Source: Acorus gramineus
Taxonomy: Eukaryota; Streptophyta; Magnoliopsida; Acorales; Acoraceae
Length of the DNA stretch: 64,000 bases
Assembly: GCA_030737835.1 (NCBI GenBank)
Contig: CM060847.1
Location: 23,670,876-23,734,875, forward strand
Direction: 5' to 3'
How positions within the stretch are numbered: position 1 is the stretch's first letter; every line of letters starts with the position of its first letter. Both the position numbers and the translations under genes were made by a program. Below the pieces are notes generated by a model, which saw only the letters and a program-made list of their open reading frames with translations, ran no database searches and had not been told where the DNA came from. This document shows positions 1-11,770 of the stretch, piece after piece.

Positions 1-49
1 ACAATCAATTGTTTTTGGTCCTAACTTCTTCTTTTTGGGAGGAGGAATT

Positions 50-742
50 TCACTTTTGCCAAACATCCCCAAACTTTGATGCTACTAAGGTTGGGTTTCC
101 TACCTTTCCACAATTCATAAGGAGTTTTATCACAATTTCTAAGGGAACCCTATTTAGAATATGACAAGCAGAATATATGGCCTCTCCCCAAAAATTTTCA
201 GATAAACCAGAACTTGATAACATGGAATTAACCATGTCACACAGGGTCCGATTTTTCCGTTCTGCCACACCATTGGATTGGGGTGAATAGGGAGCGGTGG
301 TCTGATGAATGATGCCATTATCTTCACACAATTTAGAGAATTCATTCGATGTATATTCACCTCCTCGATCAGACCTAATCACTTTGATTTTTCTATCTAA
401 TTGATTTTCTACTTCTGCCTTATAAATTTTGAAAAATTCTAGAGCCTCATCTTTTGAACGCAACAAATACACATAACAAAATTTTGAAAAATCATCAATA
501 AAGGTTATGAAGTATCTTTTTCCTCCTCGAGTAAGCATACCATTCATTTCACATATGTCACTATGTACTAAGCCTAACAGTTCAGAAATTCTATCAACAG
601 ATTTAAAAGGTTTTCTAGGCTGTTTCGCTTGCACACAGATATGACATTTAGAAGTTTCATTAAGACGAGATTTAGGAATCAAATCAAGAAACATCATTCT
701 TTTTATGGTACTTAAGTTTAATGTCCTAAACGAGCATGCCAC
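50..742 (-). pseudogene. Copia integrase core, frameshifted at both ends
   Basis: The frame contains CHICVQAKQPRKPF, which is the second half of the integrase zinc-binding region. It then shows the catalytic-core blocks LVHSDICEM, FITFIDDFSKF and SPQSNGVAERKN, which supply the D, D and E residues. The usual following block (KTPYELW, then KVWGCLAKV) is present in the DNA but in another frame from about position 140 down, so the reading frame ends in non-homologous residues. The first about 12 residues of the frame are also out of register with the gag-protease frame. The domain assignment is secure; activity is very unlikely. Confidence 0.85.
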
Positions 743-2175
743 ATATTATGAGATTCAACATTCAAAGCAGTAGTAGATATGGAGGAAGAACATTCAAACA
801 TAATATTCAACTTAAACAAACCATCACACACATAGCCTTTCCCAACGAAGGTTTCAAACCTAGTTATTACAACCTTATTTGCTTCAAAAACTAGTTTATA
901 ACCTTGCTGTATCAACAGCGACCCACTAACTAAGTTTTTCCTCAAATCAGGAACATGTTGCACGTTTTGAAGTGATAGGACATTTCCGGACGTGAAGAGT
1001 AGATCAACATGTCCTTCTCCAATGATACGTGCAGCAGAGTTGTTGCCCATTCTCACATGTCCATCAATGGCCTGATAGGAAGTAAATAAGGATCTATCAG
1101 AACAAAGGTGTACATTTGCTCCGGTGTCTATCCACCAATCAGTAGATTGACAAGCTAAGTTTAACTCAGGATGGACAGTGACAAACCTAATTTGGGAGGA
1201 AGAGGGTGCAGGGTCATGAATCACCACATTCGCTTGGACCTTATTCTCTGAGTCCTTCTGGGTAGGATGGTTGCTTTTATAATTCAGATTTTGAGGAAGG
1301 GTCTTTCGTTTGTAGCAACTTCTTGCAATATGCCCTTTCTTCCCACACACGTAGCAACCAGCTTCATCATTGGTTTTCTTTTTAAACTGTGGCTTTACAT
1401 GACCCTTAGCTGCCCCATTCTTTTTAAAAGGTTTGGACTTGGGTTTAAAACCTTCGGCTATGTGTGCTTTGGCAGAAAACTCTTTAGGAAGTTTAGAGAC
1501 CTTATCTTGAAGCCTATGCTCATCTTCTATCCTAATAGTGGTCAAAATATCATTCAAGACAGGTATACCTCTACGATGTTTAAGTTTGATAGCAAAATTA
1601 GACCAGGAGGGAGGCAATTTTTCAATAATGGAGTATGCAAGAAAGGTGTCATCAAGAATCATCCCATATTTTCTAATCTCATGAATAATAGTTTTCAGGT
1701 CTACGATTTGTTTCATGATAGACAGATTATCAACCATGTTAAATTTTAAAAATTTTCCGACAGCATATTTTTCTAACCCAGCATCTTCAAGACTATATTT
1801 TTTTTCGAGTTCTGTCCACAGTTCAAAAGTGCATTTTGTAGTACAAAAAATATCATACAACTCAGGGGTTAAGGCACTCAAGATTCGACCATGGCACAAG
1901 AAATCTTTCTCTTCCCAGGCACCGTCTAATTCAATAGTTTTTCCTTTCGGATCTGCTATTTTATCAGAATCGGCATCCTTGGGATCGGAGGTTTTGGTAA
2001 GGTCAATGGAAGTGGACTCTTTATCAGAAAGTGACTTGGATTCACCTAAGACAGTTCTTAAAACAGAAATTAATCCTAGGGTGGTGAGCCAATACCTACA
2101 TTGCTGCTGCCATCTTTTAAAATTGGTACCATCAAACAAAGCCGGTTTAGCAGATAAATCTTCTACAAGACCCAT
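718..2175 (-). pseudogene. Copia gag and protease, ending at a frameshift
   Basis: The predicted start is the Met of MGLVEDLSAKPALFDG; an upstream in-frame Met at 2223 lies in leader-like sequence. In order I see a Copia gag domain, a CCHC zinc knuckle (CYVCGKKGHIARSC), the protease motif WWIDTGANVH, and a GAG-pre-integrase segment ending HNMWHARLGH. A stop follows at 718-720. The expected continuation (NLSTIKRMMFLDL-like) lies in another frame, so a one-base loss or equivalent indel broke gag-pol here. The family packages element RNA (gag) and cleaves the polyprotein (Asp protease). The catalytic Asp is present. Confidence 0.85.
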
Positions 2176-2650
2176 TTTTGAAAACAGAAAGAGGTTTGAA
2201 AAAAAGGAATAGGTAAAATGCAACGCTTATTCACCGAGAATGTTATAAAATTCTTTTGTAAATCAGGGCAATGCAAAGAACCTAGTAAGGCCACAGATTC
2301 AAACCAATATAAAACACAGCAAATATTCTGCAAATAAGAACAGAGGATTAGAAAGCATATCAGTTTTGGTGGAAGCGAGCAGATGCGCTCTGTCCTCGGT
2401 GAATAAGGCCCCCCCACGCACAGGGTTGAACGGCTCCTACCACTGAGAGATACGACCACCAGGGTTATGCCTCCTCGGGGTGCGAGCTACGAGGAGACCA
2501 CAGTGAACAGGCGCGATCCTTTCAGACGCTCAGATCAGAGAACAAGAAAGCGGGAAGGACAGACTCCGATCAGGAACAAGAGAACAGTGGTTGCAGGTTA
2601 GGTGGGCTCTGGACTGATTTTGCTTATGAGAGAGAGACGTATTTGACACC

Positions 2651-2658
2651 TTTATATA
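2651..2658 (-). promoter_or_regulatory. TATA box in the Copia LTR
   Basis: The minus strand reads CCTATATAAAGG here, about 590 bp inside the presumed LTR outer edge at 3247 and about 480 bp before the gag start. This is the expected place for the LTR promoter. The flanking LTR sequence is GC-rich (2860-3080), unlike the rest of the region. Confidence 0.55.
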
Positions 2659-3247
2659 GGCAGTCCAGCAGCAACGCACACAAAAAGGAAAACCGACAAA
2701 ATAAATGCGTGCATTAAAATTGTAACCCGACCACTTAATTGCGCACATTAACACGGGCAATTAATACACGCCCGTTGAGAGATCTCGGCGCGGACGGTTT
2801 TGGAAAGGTGGCGTGGATTCAAATTCAAAAGGAGTTGAAAAGTTGTCGCGAGAGACAAAAAGAAACCCACGCGTACGGGCCCAGAGTGGCCCGAGGAGAG
2901 GGATTTGCACCCCCCCCTGCGCGCGCATGCGGGCGCGCCCAAGTGTGGCCCGCAAACCCAGCCCGGCCCGGCCCGCCTCGTGTGCAGGCGCGACGTGCGC
3001 ACGCCCGGTTAACTAGTTTTTCCACCAGAAATCCAAACCCACGGGTTGATGGGTTGGGCCTCGTGTGCGCGCGCGTAGGGGTTTGGTTCAACAAGTCTCA
3101 ATAATGGATTGGTTTGACTCAATGTATAAGGTGAAACAATGAAGTGATTTTAACCGATGTGGGACTAAAGTGTTGGGAGGGAAAAATGAATACTCAATTT
3201 TTGGTCAACCAAATAATGGGTTATTAAAGATGGGCCCAACACTAACA

Positions 3248-4724
3248 TAAATACGGTGGACGACTAAATAGAGTTTGCAAACAAAGTAGAGTTTGCAAAC
3301 AAAGTTAAATACTTTAGGAAACACAATAATATACTCAAATGCATAAAACAAAAAAATATAATTGGTTCATTCATTTTATCAAATAGAAGCACAAGAATAT
3401 GAGACTCAACATTTCCAACATCGAATTGGTCATTGGGGATCAATGGACAAGGTATGTGTATAAAATAAGAATAAATGGAATTATGTAAACACACATAGTG
3501 TAGCCTTATGAGAATGAATGAGTATTTATAAAGACAAGGAAGTGGGCAATGGATTAAGAGGTGATGCTCTTCAACGTTTGAATTCCCAATGGTCGGAATC
3601 CAGAAATGCTCAAGTGGGTGGGGTGCAATAAAGAAGAAGACTAGTTCAAATAATGGTAGGGTATAAGTGTATTTTACAGGGGGTATTTGTGTTTTTCAAA
3701 ATATAGGGGGTTATTTGAATTATTTCAAAATTCAAATATGTGAGTTGGTTAAGAAAAAGGGATGTGCTGCAAATATTTTGGTTATGTGAGGGTTAATTTA
3801 ACTTGGGGGGTTGATTTGATATTTTGTCTGTGTTTACTGGGGGTTTATTTGGATTTAGGGAAAATACGAGGGGGTTAAATGGATTTTCGTAGGTTTATAG
3901 GGGGTTATATGGATTTCACCCTAATTGATATTATTTATTAAAAAATATAAAGAATTTCCAACTAGTGATATACATCTATACAGTGAGTAAAGAGGACTAA
4001 CGAGCTATATAGGACTATAAAAAATGACTAAGTGTAACAATACTCTTCCTTTTTAAAGTCCCAAAAGCCCATCTTTTGATGCTCTTAATTGAAAAATGTT
4101 ACATACAATCTATTTTACATTACAAATTGCAAATCACATATATTTTTATTTTTAAAAATCATATAGCTCATTTAACAATGTATATACTTTTATAAATGTG
4201 AAATATATACTCCAATGAATTTAATAATATCATTTATAGAAAATGTAAAAAAAAATCAATGAGGTTTGTATCTCCTTACAGTATATGAAACTACTTACTC
4301 TTTGTTAAAATTTATAAGTTTTATTATAATTTTTAATTTAAAATAAGTAATTATTGTGTGTTTGTTTAAATTTATTAAAATTTATTTAAGTTAAAAATAA
4401 TTTTAAAAAGTTATAATCTGTCAGCTGGGCAAGAAGTGCTTTTAAGATTATAGCTTATCAAATGTTTTTTTTAAAAAAATTTGGACACTAATGACCAAAT
4501 ATATTATAGTTGTAGAACGTAATATTTAACAATTCTTGTAGTGAATTTTAACTTGCATGTTTTGTTAATTTACCTTTTAAATATTCGTAAAACTAATTTT
4601 ACAAGTAAAATCGCATTATTTTATCAAACAGAAATTACAGTTAACTTTTATATTTGAAAGACGTGTTTTTGACGATTAAAGAATGAAAAATAGCATTTTT
4701 AAAACCTTAATAGCATTTTTTACT
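3248..4724. other. Gene-free AT-rich intergenic DNA with old MITE relics
   Basis: No supported gene. Positions 3660-3925 hold several GGGGGTTATNTGGATTT-like stretches that resemble one arm of the Mutator-like foldback family seen intact at 16976-17414. Positions 4090-4330 resemble a diverged member of the dispersed family described at 17434-17703. Confidence 0.5.
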
Positions 4725-5615
4725 AAAACACAACCCATCCATCATTTTCTTGATCCAAACTGTATTTTTCAACCTAAATATTAATTTTTAACCCAAACAT
4801 AATTCTTTGATCTAAAGACGATGGAACATCATTTTTTTTTTATCCAAACAGCATTTTTTCGAACAGAACAACATTTTTCGACCAAGACATCTTTTTTTTA
4901 CTAGCGTTTGGTTGCGCGATGCGATTGCAGGAAACTGATTCTGTAATCGTGCAACCAAACAGTTTTGCAATCGTAGCTTCCTGCAAACAGATTTCAGGTA
5001 AATAGTATCCAAAAGCTGCGATTTGAGAAAGCTGGGGGGGGAGGCAGCTTTCTGCAGAATCAGTTTTAAATTCATCGATTGTAAAAAAAAATCAGTTTTG
5101 CAATCACGTTAACAAACACTGACCTAAACATCATTTTTTCGACCCAAACAACATTATTTGATACAAACAGCATTTTATAACCCAAATTGCATTTTCGACA
5201 AAAAAAAAACCCAAACGTCATTTTTTGTTTTCAAATCATCATTTTCCGACTCAAACAGCATTTTGTTAACCCAAACGTTATTTTTTGTACCCAAGCTGTA
5301 TTTTTCAATCCAAACAATATCTTTTCGACCCAAACATTATTTTCCACCCCAAACAACATTTTGTCAACCCAAACGTTATTTTTTTGATCGTATTCGTTTT
5401 TTTCGATACCAAATAACACTTTTTCGACTCAGACAACATAATTCAACCCAAACAGGTATTTTTCAACCCAAACTACGGTTTTTGACCCAAACATCAAACA
5501 CGACCTGAATATCATTTTTCTGATCAAAACAACATTTTTCAACCCCATCATCATTTTGTCGTCCCAAACATTAATTTTCAACCCAAACACGATCCAGACA
5601 TCATTTACTACTACT
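4725..5615. repeat. Degenerate tandem array of CATTTTTCGACCCAAACAA-like units
   Basis: A unit of about 19-21 bp with consensus near CATTTTTCGACCCAAACAA recurs dozens of times with substitutions and small indels. A different sequence at about 4903-5122 interrupts it. Reading frames through it give artificial repeated PNxIFxTQ-type peptides. It looks like an old minisatellite and not a CRISPR array, because the units are contiguous with no unique spacers. Confidence 0.75.
4903..5122. mobile_element. Probable MITE inside the repeat array
   Basis: The ends are imperfect inverted repeats: the left begins GTTTGGTTGCG and continues into GATTGCAGGAAACTG, while the reverse complement of the right reads GTTTGTTAACGTGATTGC then AAAACTG. 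The body differs from the repeat on both sides. No clear target duplication could be fixed. Confidence 0.5.
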
Positions 5616-6060
5616 TATTGTTTGTTTTGAATAAATGCAACAAACATATCTACTACTTATTAGATAAAGCAAAATCTATAATTTATAAGCTATAATTTGT
5701 AAATTAAAAATACAATAAATATGGCCTACTTTTTATAGAGTATAAAGGAAAATTTTAGATTCAGTTATTTTTACTAACCAAAACTCATATTACACATGCT
5801 TTAATTTTTTTAAAATAGAAAACATTATCGAATAAGATATATGCTTTTAATAAAAAATGTATATCGCTCAATTTCGAGTTGAATGAACCTATTTTTAATT
5901 TGTGTAAGAAAAAATTTAACGAGATATATACATCATCTAACAAGATATATGTTTTACTGAATTTTTAACAAGATATATAAAACTATATCTTTGAACTGTA
6001 AAAATACTGAGTATAACAGTGCTCAATGTAAAACTAATGGAATGTATCAAAGCTCTTTTT
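5616..6060. other. AT-rich intergenic DNA upstream of RPL10A
   Basis: No gene seen. It contains a motif (AATTTAACGAGATATATACATC-like, about 5915-5990) that recurs at about 39900-39975, so it belongs to a dispersed repeat. Confidence 0.5.
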
Positions 6061-6067
6061 AATTTTA

Positions 6068-6073
6068 TGGGCC
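6068..6073 (+). promoter_or_regulatory. Site II-like element (TGGGCC) upstream of RPL10A
   Basis: TGGGCC matches the TGGGCY site II motif, which is known to bind TCP factors and is common in plant ribosomal protein promoters. It lies about 560 bp upstream of the RPL10A start codon. The role is inferred from gene class only. Confidence 0.35.
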
Positions 6074-6389
6074 CTGGTACACTCGGGTTGGGATCTAGTG
6101 GGGCTCACTATATCAGTACCGGGAAAAAGATTCACGTAGCCCTTATTGTAGCCCCAATTGCTATCCATCATTTTTTTCTTTTTCTTTATAAAATTATACA
6201 CTCACTCTTTGAAGTACGTGTTATTATATGAAATGAAGTATGTACTGAGATATATTAGTATATTTTTTTCTTTTTAGTAAAAAAAATTAAAAAATGGATC
6301 ACAGTATATACACTACGACGTACCAACCTCCTGAGGCTTTCCGTAATTTCACGAGCTTGTAGGGCTATTTCCGTCATCTGATCCTCATC

Positions 6390-6397
6390 TAGGGTTT
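6390..6397 (+). promoter_or_regulatory. Telo-box (reverse of AAACCCTA) near the RPL10A transcription start
   Basis: TAGGGTTT occurs just before the CT-rich leader. Telo-boxes together with site II elements are typical of plant translation-machinery promoters, which suits the gene downstream. The position also suggests transcription starts close by, at about 6400. Confidence 0.5.
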
Positions 6398-6465
6398 TCT
6401 TAAATCACAGCCTCTGTGTTTCTCTCCGCCCCTCTGTTTCACTCGCCGCCGCTCAATCTGGTTAG

Positions 6466-6602
6466 GTAATCCGATTCTTCTCGGCTTCCGAAACAATGCT
6501 AAGATCAATCTGTTGTTCTTCTAAACCTAAATCAGTCTGTGTTTGTGATCTGTATTGTCTTTACTGATTGAGTTCCTCCTCCTTTTTTCCCTTTGAAACC
6601 AG
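6466..6602 (+). other. Probable 5'-UTR intron of RPL10A
   Basis: The leader shows a donor context GGTTAG|GTAATC and an acceptor AACCAG|GATTTCG with a pyrimidine-rich tract before it. Leader introns are common in plant ribosomal protein genes. No transcript evidence is available here. Confidence 0.5.
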
Positions 6603-6628
6603 GATTTCGAGTTTTCTCAGGCGCGAAA

Positions 6629-9600
6629 ATGAGGTACGTTTTCATGGAATATGTTTGTTTTTGAACGTTGTTGATGCGTACCTGCGTAGTGATATATTGC
6701 TTTGAGAGTACTTGATGGTTTCTACAAATCTGATTCGTTATGTGGTTTGGATCTGTTAATGATCATTGATGTTTCGTTTGCGAATCTGTAGCCATTGATG
6801 GTTTTTTTGTCACTAATTTAGCATTTTAGGGTTGAAAATCGGTTGTCTTTATTTTAGTGATGGGGCTTTTAAATAGCGGCACAAGTTTCTGCCCTAGCTG
6901 CGATTTTTCTATCTTGTGATTGTTGAGTGTTGTTGGTGACATTTGAAGTTAATGATGCCTTGCTTTTGATGTTATGTTCATTTTCTAGGGATTCAGAATG
7001 AATACTGTGCTTTCTCTGTTTACATGGGTTGTTTTTGGTCTTTTGTAATTTGTATAATATGAAAAAAATGAAATGTTAAACACTTGGCAAGTTTTTTTAA
7101 GAGGGACAACAATGTGTGGCGAGGATCTATTCTATTGATCTATCTTCGTTGCAAAATCACGTGGAGAGGGGGGGAGAGAAGTATTGCTCACATAGTTAGT
7201 CAATTTACCTATAAGACAATCAATAAAATAGTGGTTAGTCCTGTCTTTAAACTTTAGGAAGGAGTAGCTATATGTTTTGGTATTTTAAGTTTTCTTGAAT
7301 GTTTGAAACCAAGAACACCCATTTTGTATTTAGTTTAACTTCTTTAACTGAGTAAGAGGAAACATTCATGTCCTATTTTTATGGGGAAATGCTCTTGAAA
7401 GTATCACGAGTTTTCTTCTATCAAGCCCATAGCTGAAAGACTGGCTTATTTAATAATACAATATCGTGAGACCTCAAATATGGGTGAGAATCTTCTTTCT
7501 TTTCATTTTGCTTGAACATCTTCCTTACTGGTGATTTATTCTTATTTCCTCTTATGCAATGGTGCTTTGAATGTCGCATTTCTGGAACACCTCAACCTCT
7601 TCATGTGCGAATCCTTCTTATTTTTTTTTGTTATGAAAACTATGACTAATTTTTGGTTGTTAATTTGCCATTGGTTCATAGCAAGCTGCAAAGTGATACC
7701 ATAAGGGAAGGCATAACCAACATTATCACCCAGACTAAAGAGAAACCACGCAAGTTCACCGAGACCATTGAGCTGCAGATTGGGCTGAAGAATTATGATC
7801 CTCAGAAAGACAAGCGATTCAGTGGATCCGTGAAGTTGCCTTACATTCCTCGTCCAAAGATGAAGGTGTGCATGCTTGGTGATGCTCAGCACGTTGAAGA
7901 GGTAAATTTCATTCTAAAGCAAATTGTGGTTACCATACTTCTCTTACTGCCCCATGTAGGCTGATCTTGAACTTCACTGTACTCAGATCTTTAGAGTCAT
8001 TTAATTTATGAGACAGTACTTTTTAGATATATAATTTAACTTATGAGACAGTACTTTTTAGATATATAATTTAACTTAGTATGCAGTAAAAAAATGCAGA
8101 TGTACTCTGAATTTATATTACACTGCTATGCTAATTTAACAAGCTACCCAAAATTGTCAGTTGGCATCTGAGAATTGTCAAATGCAGCCAACTTTTTTTA
8201 TATTAAACTATCACATTATTGTGTGCTAGAAGTGATTTGTCTGTTGTTTTCTGATCAAATGAGTTTGATCTTTTCTCATCACTAATCCAGCAGTCTTGAA
8301 GTGAATTTGATGGCAGCATGTTGTGATCACAATCTTCCTATTGCTCCTGTATTGTCTTGTCATCCAGATGGCATTTCCTTGGGGTGAGAAAGAGGAACAA
8401 TCTAGTATTATAAGTTATCACTTAAGACTAGTTGATGACTTATTATAGAAAGTAGTTAATTGTTTAAATTGTGTTTTCCCAAACTTGTTCTTTTCATCTG
8501 TAAGAGTCTGGTTATCTCCATGCACATGCAGCAAACGTAGTTCGTTGGTAGGTTCCGAAGTTAGCCTCATTAAACACCAATGTAAGTTGTGTCCTATACC
8601 ATTGCATGACTTTTACAATTGATTAAAAAAATACAGAAGTTTAATGACTATCAAATCAAACACTTGTTTCTTTGTTTCAACCCAACAATTTCACAGATGT
8701 TTGCGACATTCAAGTTTATAATATGATCTCCTTGTTATAACTGTTTTCATGTCTTGTATCAATTGTTTTCTTTTTGTTCATATCTAGGCTGGGAAGATTG
8801 GGCTGGAATCAAAGGATGTTGAGGAACTAAAGAAGATGAACAAGAACAAAAAACTTGTCAAAAAGCTTGCAAAGAAGTATCATGCATTTTTGGCATCTGA
8901 AGCCATTATCAAGCAGATTCCGCGTCTTCTTGGCCCTGGCCTTAACAAAGCAGGCAAGTGCTTCATACGTGTATTACTGTGCTTAGTTATTTGAGTGTAA
9001 TGAGAAGAATGGTTGGACGTAGGGATCTGTAGAATCCGAGTCCTAAGGCCCTTGTGCGATGCGATTTTTATTGATTGACTTTAGATATTGTCTTCATCAT
9101 TAGTTTTTTAGGACCTCGTACATGCATTAGATATTCCTGAAGTTGTGGCTGTCAGTATTTTCCATGGATTTTTTTGTGCTTCTGTGATCTTACATGGCCA
9201 TCTAGTTTCATGCAGGTTTTTGGCATGGTTTCTACCATAATCTGATATTAAACCTTCCCTCAACTAATTAAGATATGATATTTCAAAAAATATTTTAAAA
9301 GAAAGGAATATTTATTGCATCATGGTATGTGTATTTAGTCAGAAGACCTGATTATCCTCTGTAACTGGTAAGCACCAATGTTTCATATTTAATCTCTTTG
9401 GAATTGCAGGAAAGTTCCCCACATTGGTGTCCCACCAGGAATCCTTGGAGGCTAAAGTTAATGAGACGAAAGCAACTGTGAAATTCCAGCTCAAGAAAGT
9501 CCTGTGCATGGGAGTTGCAGTTGGGAACTGTGACATGGATGAAAAGCAAATTTTCCACAACGTTCAAATGAGTGTGAACTTCTTGGTTTCATTGTTGAAG

Positions 9601-10370
9601 AAGAATTGGCAAAATGTCAGTACCTTTCTCCTTCCTCAGTTGTTCCTCTCTTTTTCAGTTATATTTGAAATATAAGTAACCTTAACTAATGGGTTTTTAC
9701 TGTGTTGAGTAATGTTTAGAGCTACATTCGGTTTTCCTTTCTTATATTTGCATAAATACTACAAATGCATGCTTTAAGTTATCTGTGTATTGTTTATATG
9801 CTTTTTTTGTTTGAACGACTTTGTTTTAATGCTTCAATTTTCATTTGAAGTACAAGTTGAAATTAAATTCTCAGTCAAGTTTAGTTGTTTCCCTAATAGT
9901 AGCTGATCATGCGTCAAGTTAGTTTCTTTATATATATGTTAGATTTTTCCTTTTCAACATGTTTTTAAACTTTTTATAATATTATAATATTTGAGGGTTA
10001 GCATGATGAAAATTCAATGCATGCAGGACTCAGACATTGGACACATGATTATTAATGCATGTTAAATTTATCAGGATGAAAGACTTATAAATGAAAAGTT
10101 ATAATGTACTTAACAAAAATCTAGCATATGCAATGGTGGCTGAATACCCTTTTGTTTTGTTTATTTGGAACAAATAATACCCTTTTGTTTGCTGAACCTT
10201 TTTTGTTTTTCCCTCGTGAACAAGTGATTGTAGTTAATATGTTCACATGCATGATATATTGGATGACCAATCTTTGTAAAAACTGTCAATTGAATCGCGT
10301 CGCGTTGTCATTACAGGTGAGGTGCCTGTATTTGAAGACTACCATGGGGAAGCCTTACCGGCTCTTCTGA
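6629..10370 (+). CDS. RPL10A: 60S ribosomal protein L10a (uL1), five coding exons
   Basis: Coding exons are 6629-6633, 7682-7901, 8788-8953, 9410-9615 and 10317-10370, together 651 bp or 216 residues plus stop, the usual family length. The protein starts MSKLQSDT and ends TMGKPYRLF. Diagnostic blocks include [57 protein letters not shown] and [14 protein letters not shown]. This is the cytosolic large-subunit L1-stalk protein, which contacts E-site tRNA. Exon 1 codes only ATGAG, so the start codon is nearly isolated, as in other plant copies. Intron 3 uses a GC donor (CAG|GCAAGT at 8954); using it restores NKAGKFP exactly. The leader probably holds another intron, 6466-6602. Intron 2 carries a 35-bp tandem duplication (8006-8076). 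Confidence 0.96.
8006..8076 (+). repeat. 35-bp tandem duplication in RPL10A intron 2
   Basis: Two back-to-back, nearly identical copies of a unit starting TTATGAGACAGTACTTTTTA begin at 8006 and 8041. They lie within intron 2 (7902-8787) and do not touch splice sites. Confidence 0.8.
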
Positions 10371-11076
10371 TCAACATTTGGAGTGCATTGCAAGTCACAG
10401 CATAATCTGTGGGAAATCTTCTGTGACCCCGCCTCCCCTCTCTTTTTTTCAGTTACGTGTTTTATTGTTTCAGTCTTGAATCAGAAAACTAGTTTTGAAG
10501 ATATTCTTATGTTGAACTTTGAGTCTGGACAGCTTGTGAGATTAAACCTTCCTCGTAGTGCAATTTTGTTTAGCTTTACATTGTGTCTTCTGTTATCAGG
10601 CTTGGTGGATATCATTATGGTTTCTTGGGATTCAAATATTGTTGTGGATTGGTTTTTATTCTATGATCATATTAACATTTTGATCTCAAATGTTAGTTTT
10701 TTGCATCATGTTTGTTTGTTGTTTCTTCCTTGAATATTCAGTCTCTGCTAGCTGTGCATAGAATTGGCTGAAGGTTCAATATCTGTTTTTGTTTTGATTA
10801 TTAATAATTTTTTTTTTTTTTTCTTTTTTTTGGTGGTAAAGAGGCTCTAAAAGAGATTATATTTCAACCATGAACAACTGTACACAGTACATCGGATTCC
10901 AAAACACTAAACGCAGAACCCCATGTAGAGAAGTTATATATAACTGAGAATCCACTAATGAAACAATATAACAGAATCATGTCTATATGCATCCACCAAG
11001 ACTAAACACTCATAAAAGTTTAAAACAAAGTTTGGACTATTGCTAATAAAAAAGCGATCTCGAGAACAGCTCTTTT
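10371..11076 (+). other. RPL10A 3' UTR and following gene-free DNA
   Basis: The first about 350 bp after the stop are T-rich and probably hold the 3' UTR. I cannot place the cleavage site. A poly(T)-rich tract at about 10808-10830 follows and may be the reversed tail of the LINE-like fragment to its right. Confidence 0.5.
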
Positions 11077-11349
11077 TCATTGAATCCAATATCTCAGAAT
11101 AGAATGAGTTTGTATTGAGAAAGAACAAAGTATACGACGAATGCTATCGTCTAACAAAAAATCAGTAACATGCAACGTTTGTTTATGCCGGCCGAAACGT
11201 GCCAAGGCATCAGATCCTTGCACAGTTTTATGATTTACCTTTATTAGTCGGATAATTAATCCTTGTTCCAAAGATTTGTGAACCCGACTAACAACATGTC
11301 TTCCAAAGCAAACCGTATCCCCTCTGCGTATCCGCTCTGCTTCTGCCAT
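11077..11349 (-). pseudogene. Possible LINE 3'-end (RNase H-like) fragment
   Basis: The 90-residue frame contains DALARFGRHKQTLHV, which resembles the C-terminal end of the plant L1-type RNase H domain, where an ADxLARxGR block is typical. On the minus strand a tract that would read as poly(A) lies about 270 bp downstream (10808-10830), as expected for a 5'-truncated non-LTR retrotransposon. No reverse transcriptase is present. The match is short, and the frame could be chance. Confidence 0.35.
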
Positions 11350-11517
11350 AATAGGCGAAGTCCATTATTAATATTTGAATTCTGATCTTTTTAGATTAGG
11401 TGCAGATTTGAATATTTTTTTGGATAATTGATTTGTTTAAATTCATGTATTCCATACAAATGTTACAAGGTGTTTTGTTCAGTCCAGGGAATATGGATTT
11501 TAAAACTTGTGTTTTTT

Positions 11518-11770
11518 TAGAGAAAAATCCAAATAATCCCCTATAAACTACTTGAAATTCATGTAACCCTGACTTTTTCTAAAGTTGATATAATTCATTG
11601 AGAATACCTATGTATACTATGTAAATCTAAATAGTCTCGAGTTAAATTAATTTTTGTTAACCTTGGTTAAAAACACAATTTATTTAAAAAATATAATGTA
11701 TTAAAAATATGAAAAATCTTTTATAAATGATAGTTTTACTCATGTGGGTAGAGTCTTATAATCTATCAGG
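11518..11770. repeat. Single-arm relic of the GGGAAAAATCCATATA foldback family
   Basis: The sequence from AGAAAAATCCAAATAATCCCC onward follows the left arm of the intact element at 16976-17414 with many substitutions. The opposite arm is missing, so it is a truncated or solo arm. Confidence 0.55.

Larger units (their letters stand above)
1..3247 (-). mobile_element. Degenerate Ty1/Copia LTR retrotransposon, 5' part, truncated by window edge
   Basis: Reading on the minus strand from 3247 downward, I see an LTR-like region with a TATA box, a leader, gag with a zinc knuckle, an aspartic protease and an integrase core. Reverse transcriptase and RNase H would lie beyond position 1. The gag-protease-integrase order is that of Copia elements. 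The LTR outer edge at 3247 is inferred from a minus-strand start TGTTAGTGTTGGGCCC. I could not find the inner LTR edge or a tRNA primer site. At least two one-base frameshifts, near 718 and near 140, show that this copy cannot make a continuous polyprotein. Confidence 0.85.

Noticed and set aside
2739-3104. Overlapping GC-rich frames on both strands
   Set aside because: They lie inside the Copia LTR and have Arg/Pro/Ala-rich low-complexity translations with no family match.
5158-5508. Frame with repeated PNxIFxTQ-like peptide
   Set aside because: It is a translation of the degenerate 20-bp DNA repeat; all frames show the same periodicity, so it is not a gene.
4725-5615. CRISPR-like regular repeats
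   Set aside because: Units are contiguous and drifted, with no unique spacers, in plant nuclear DNA.
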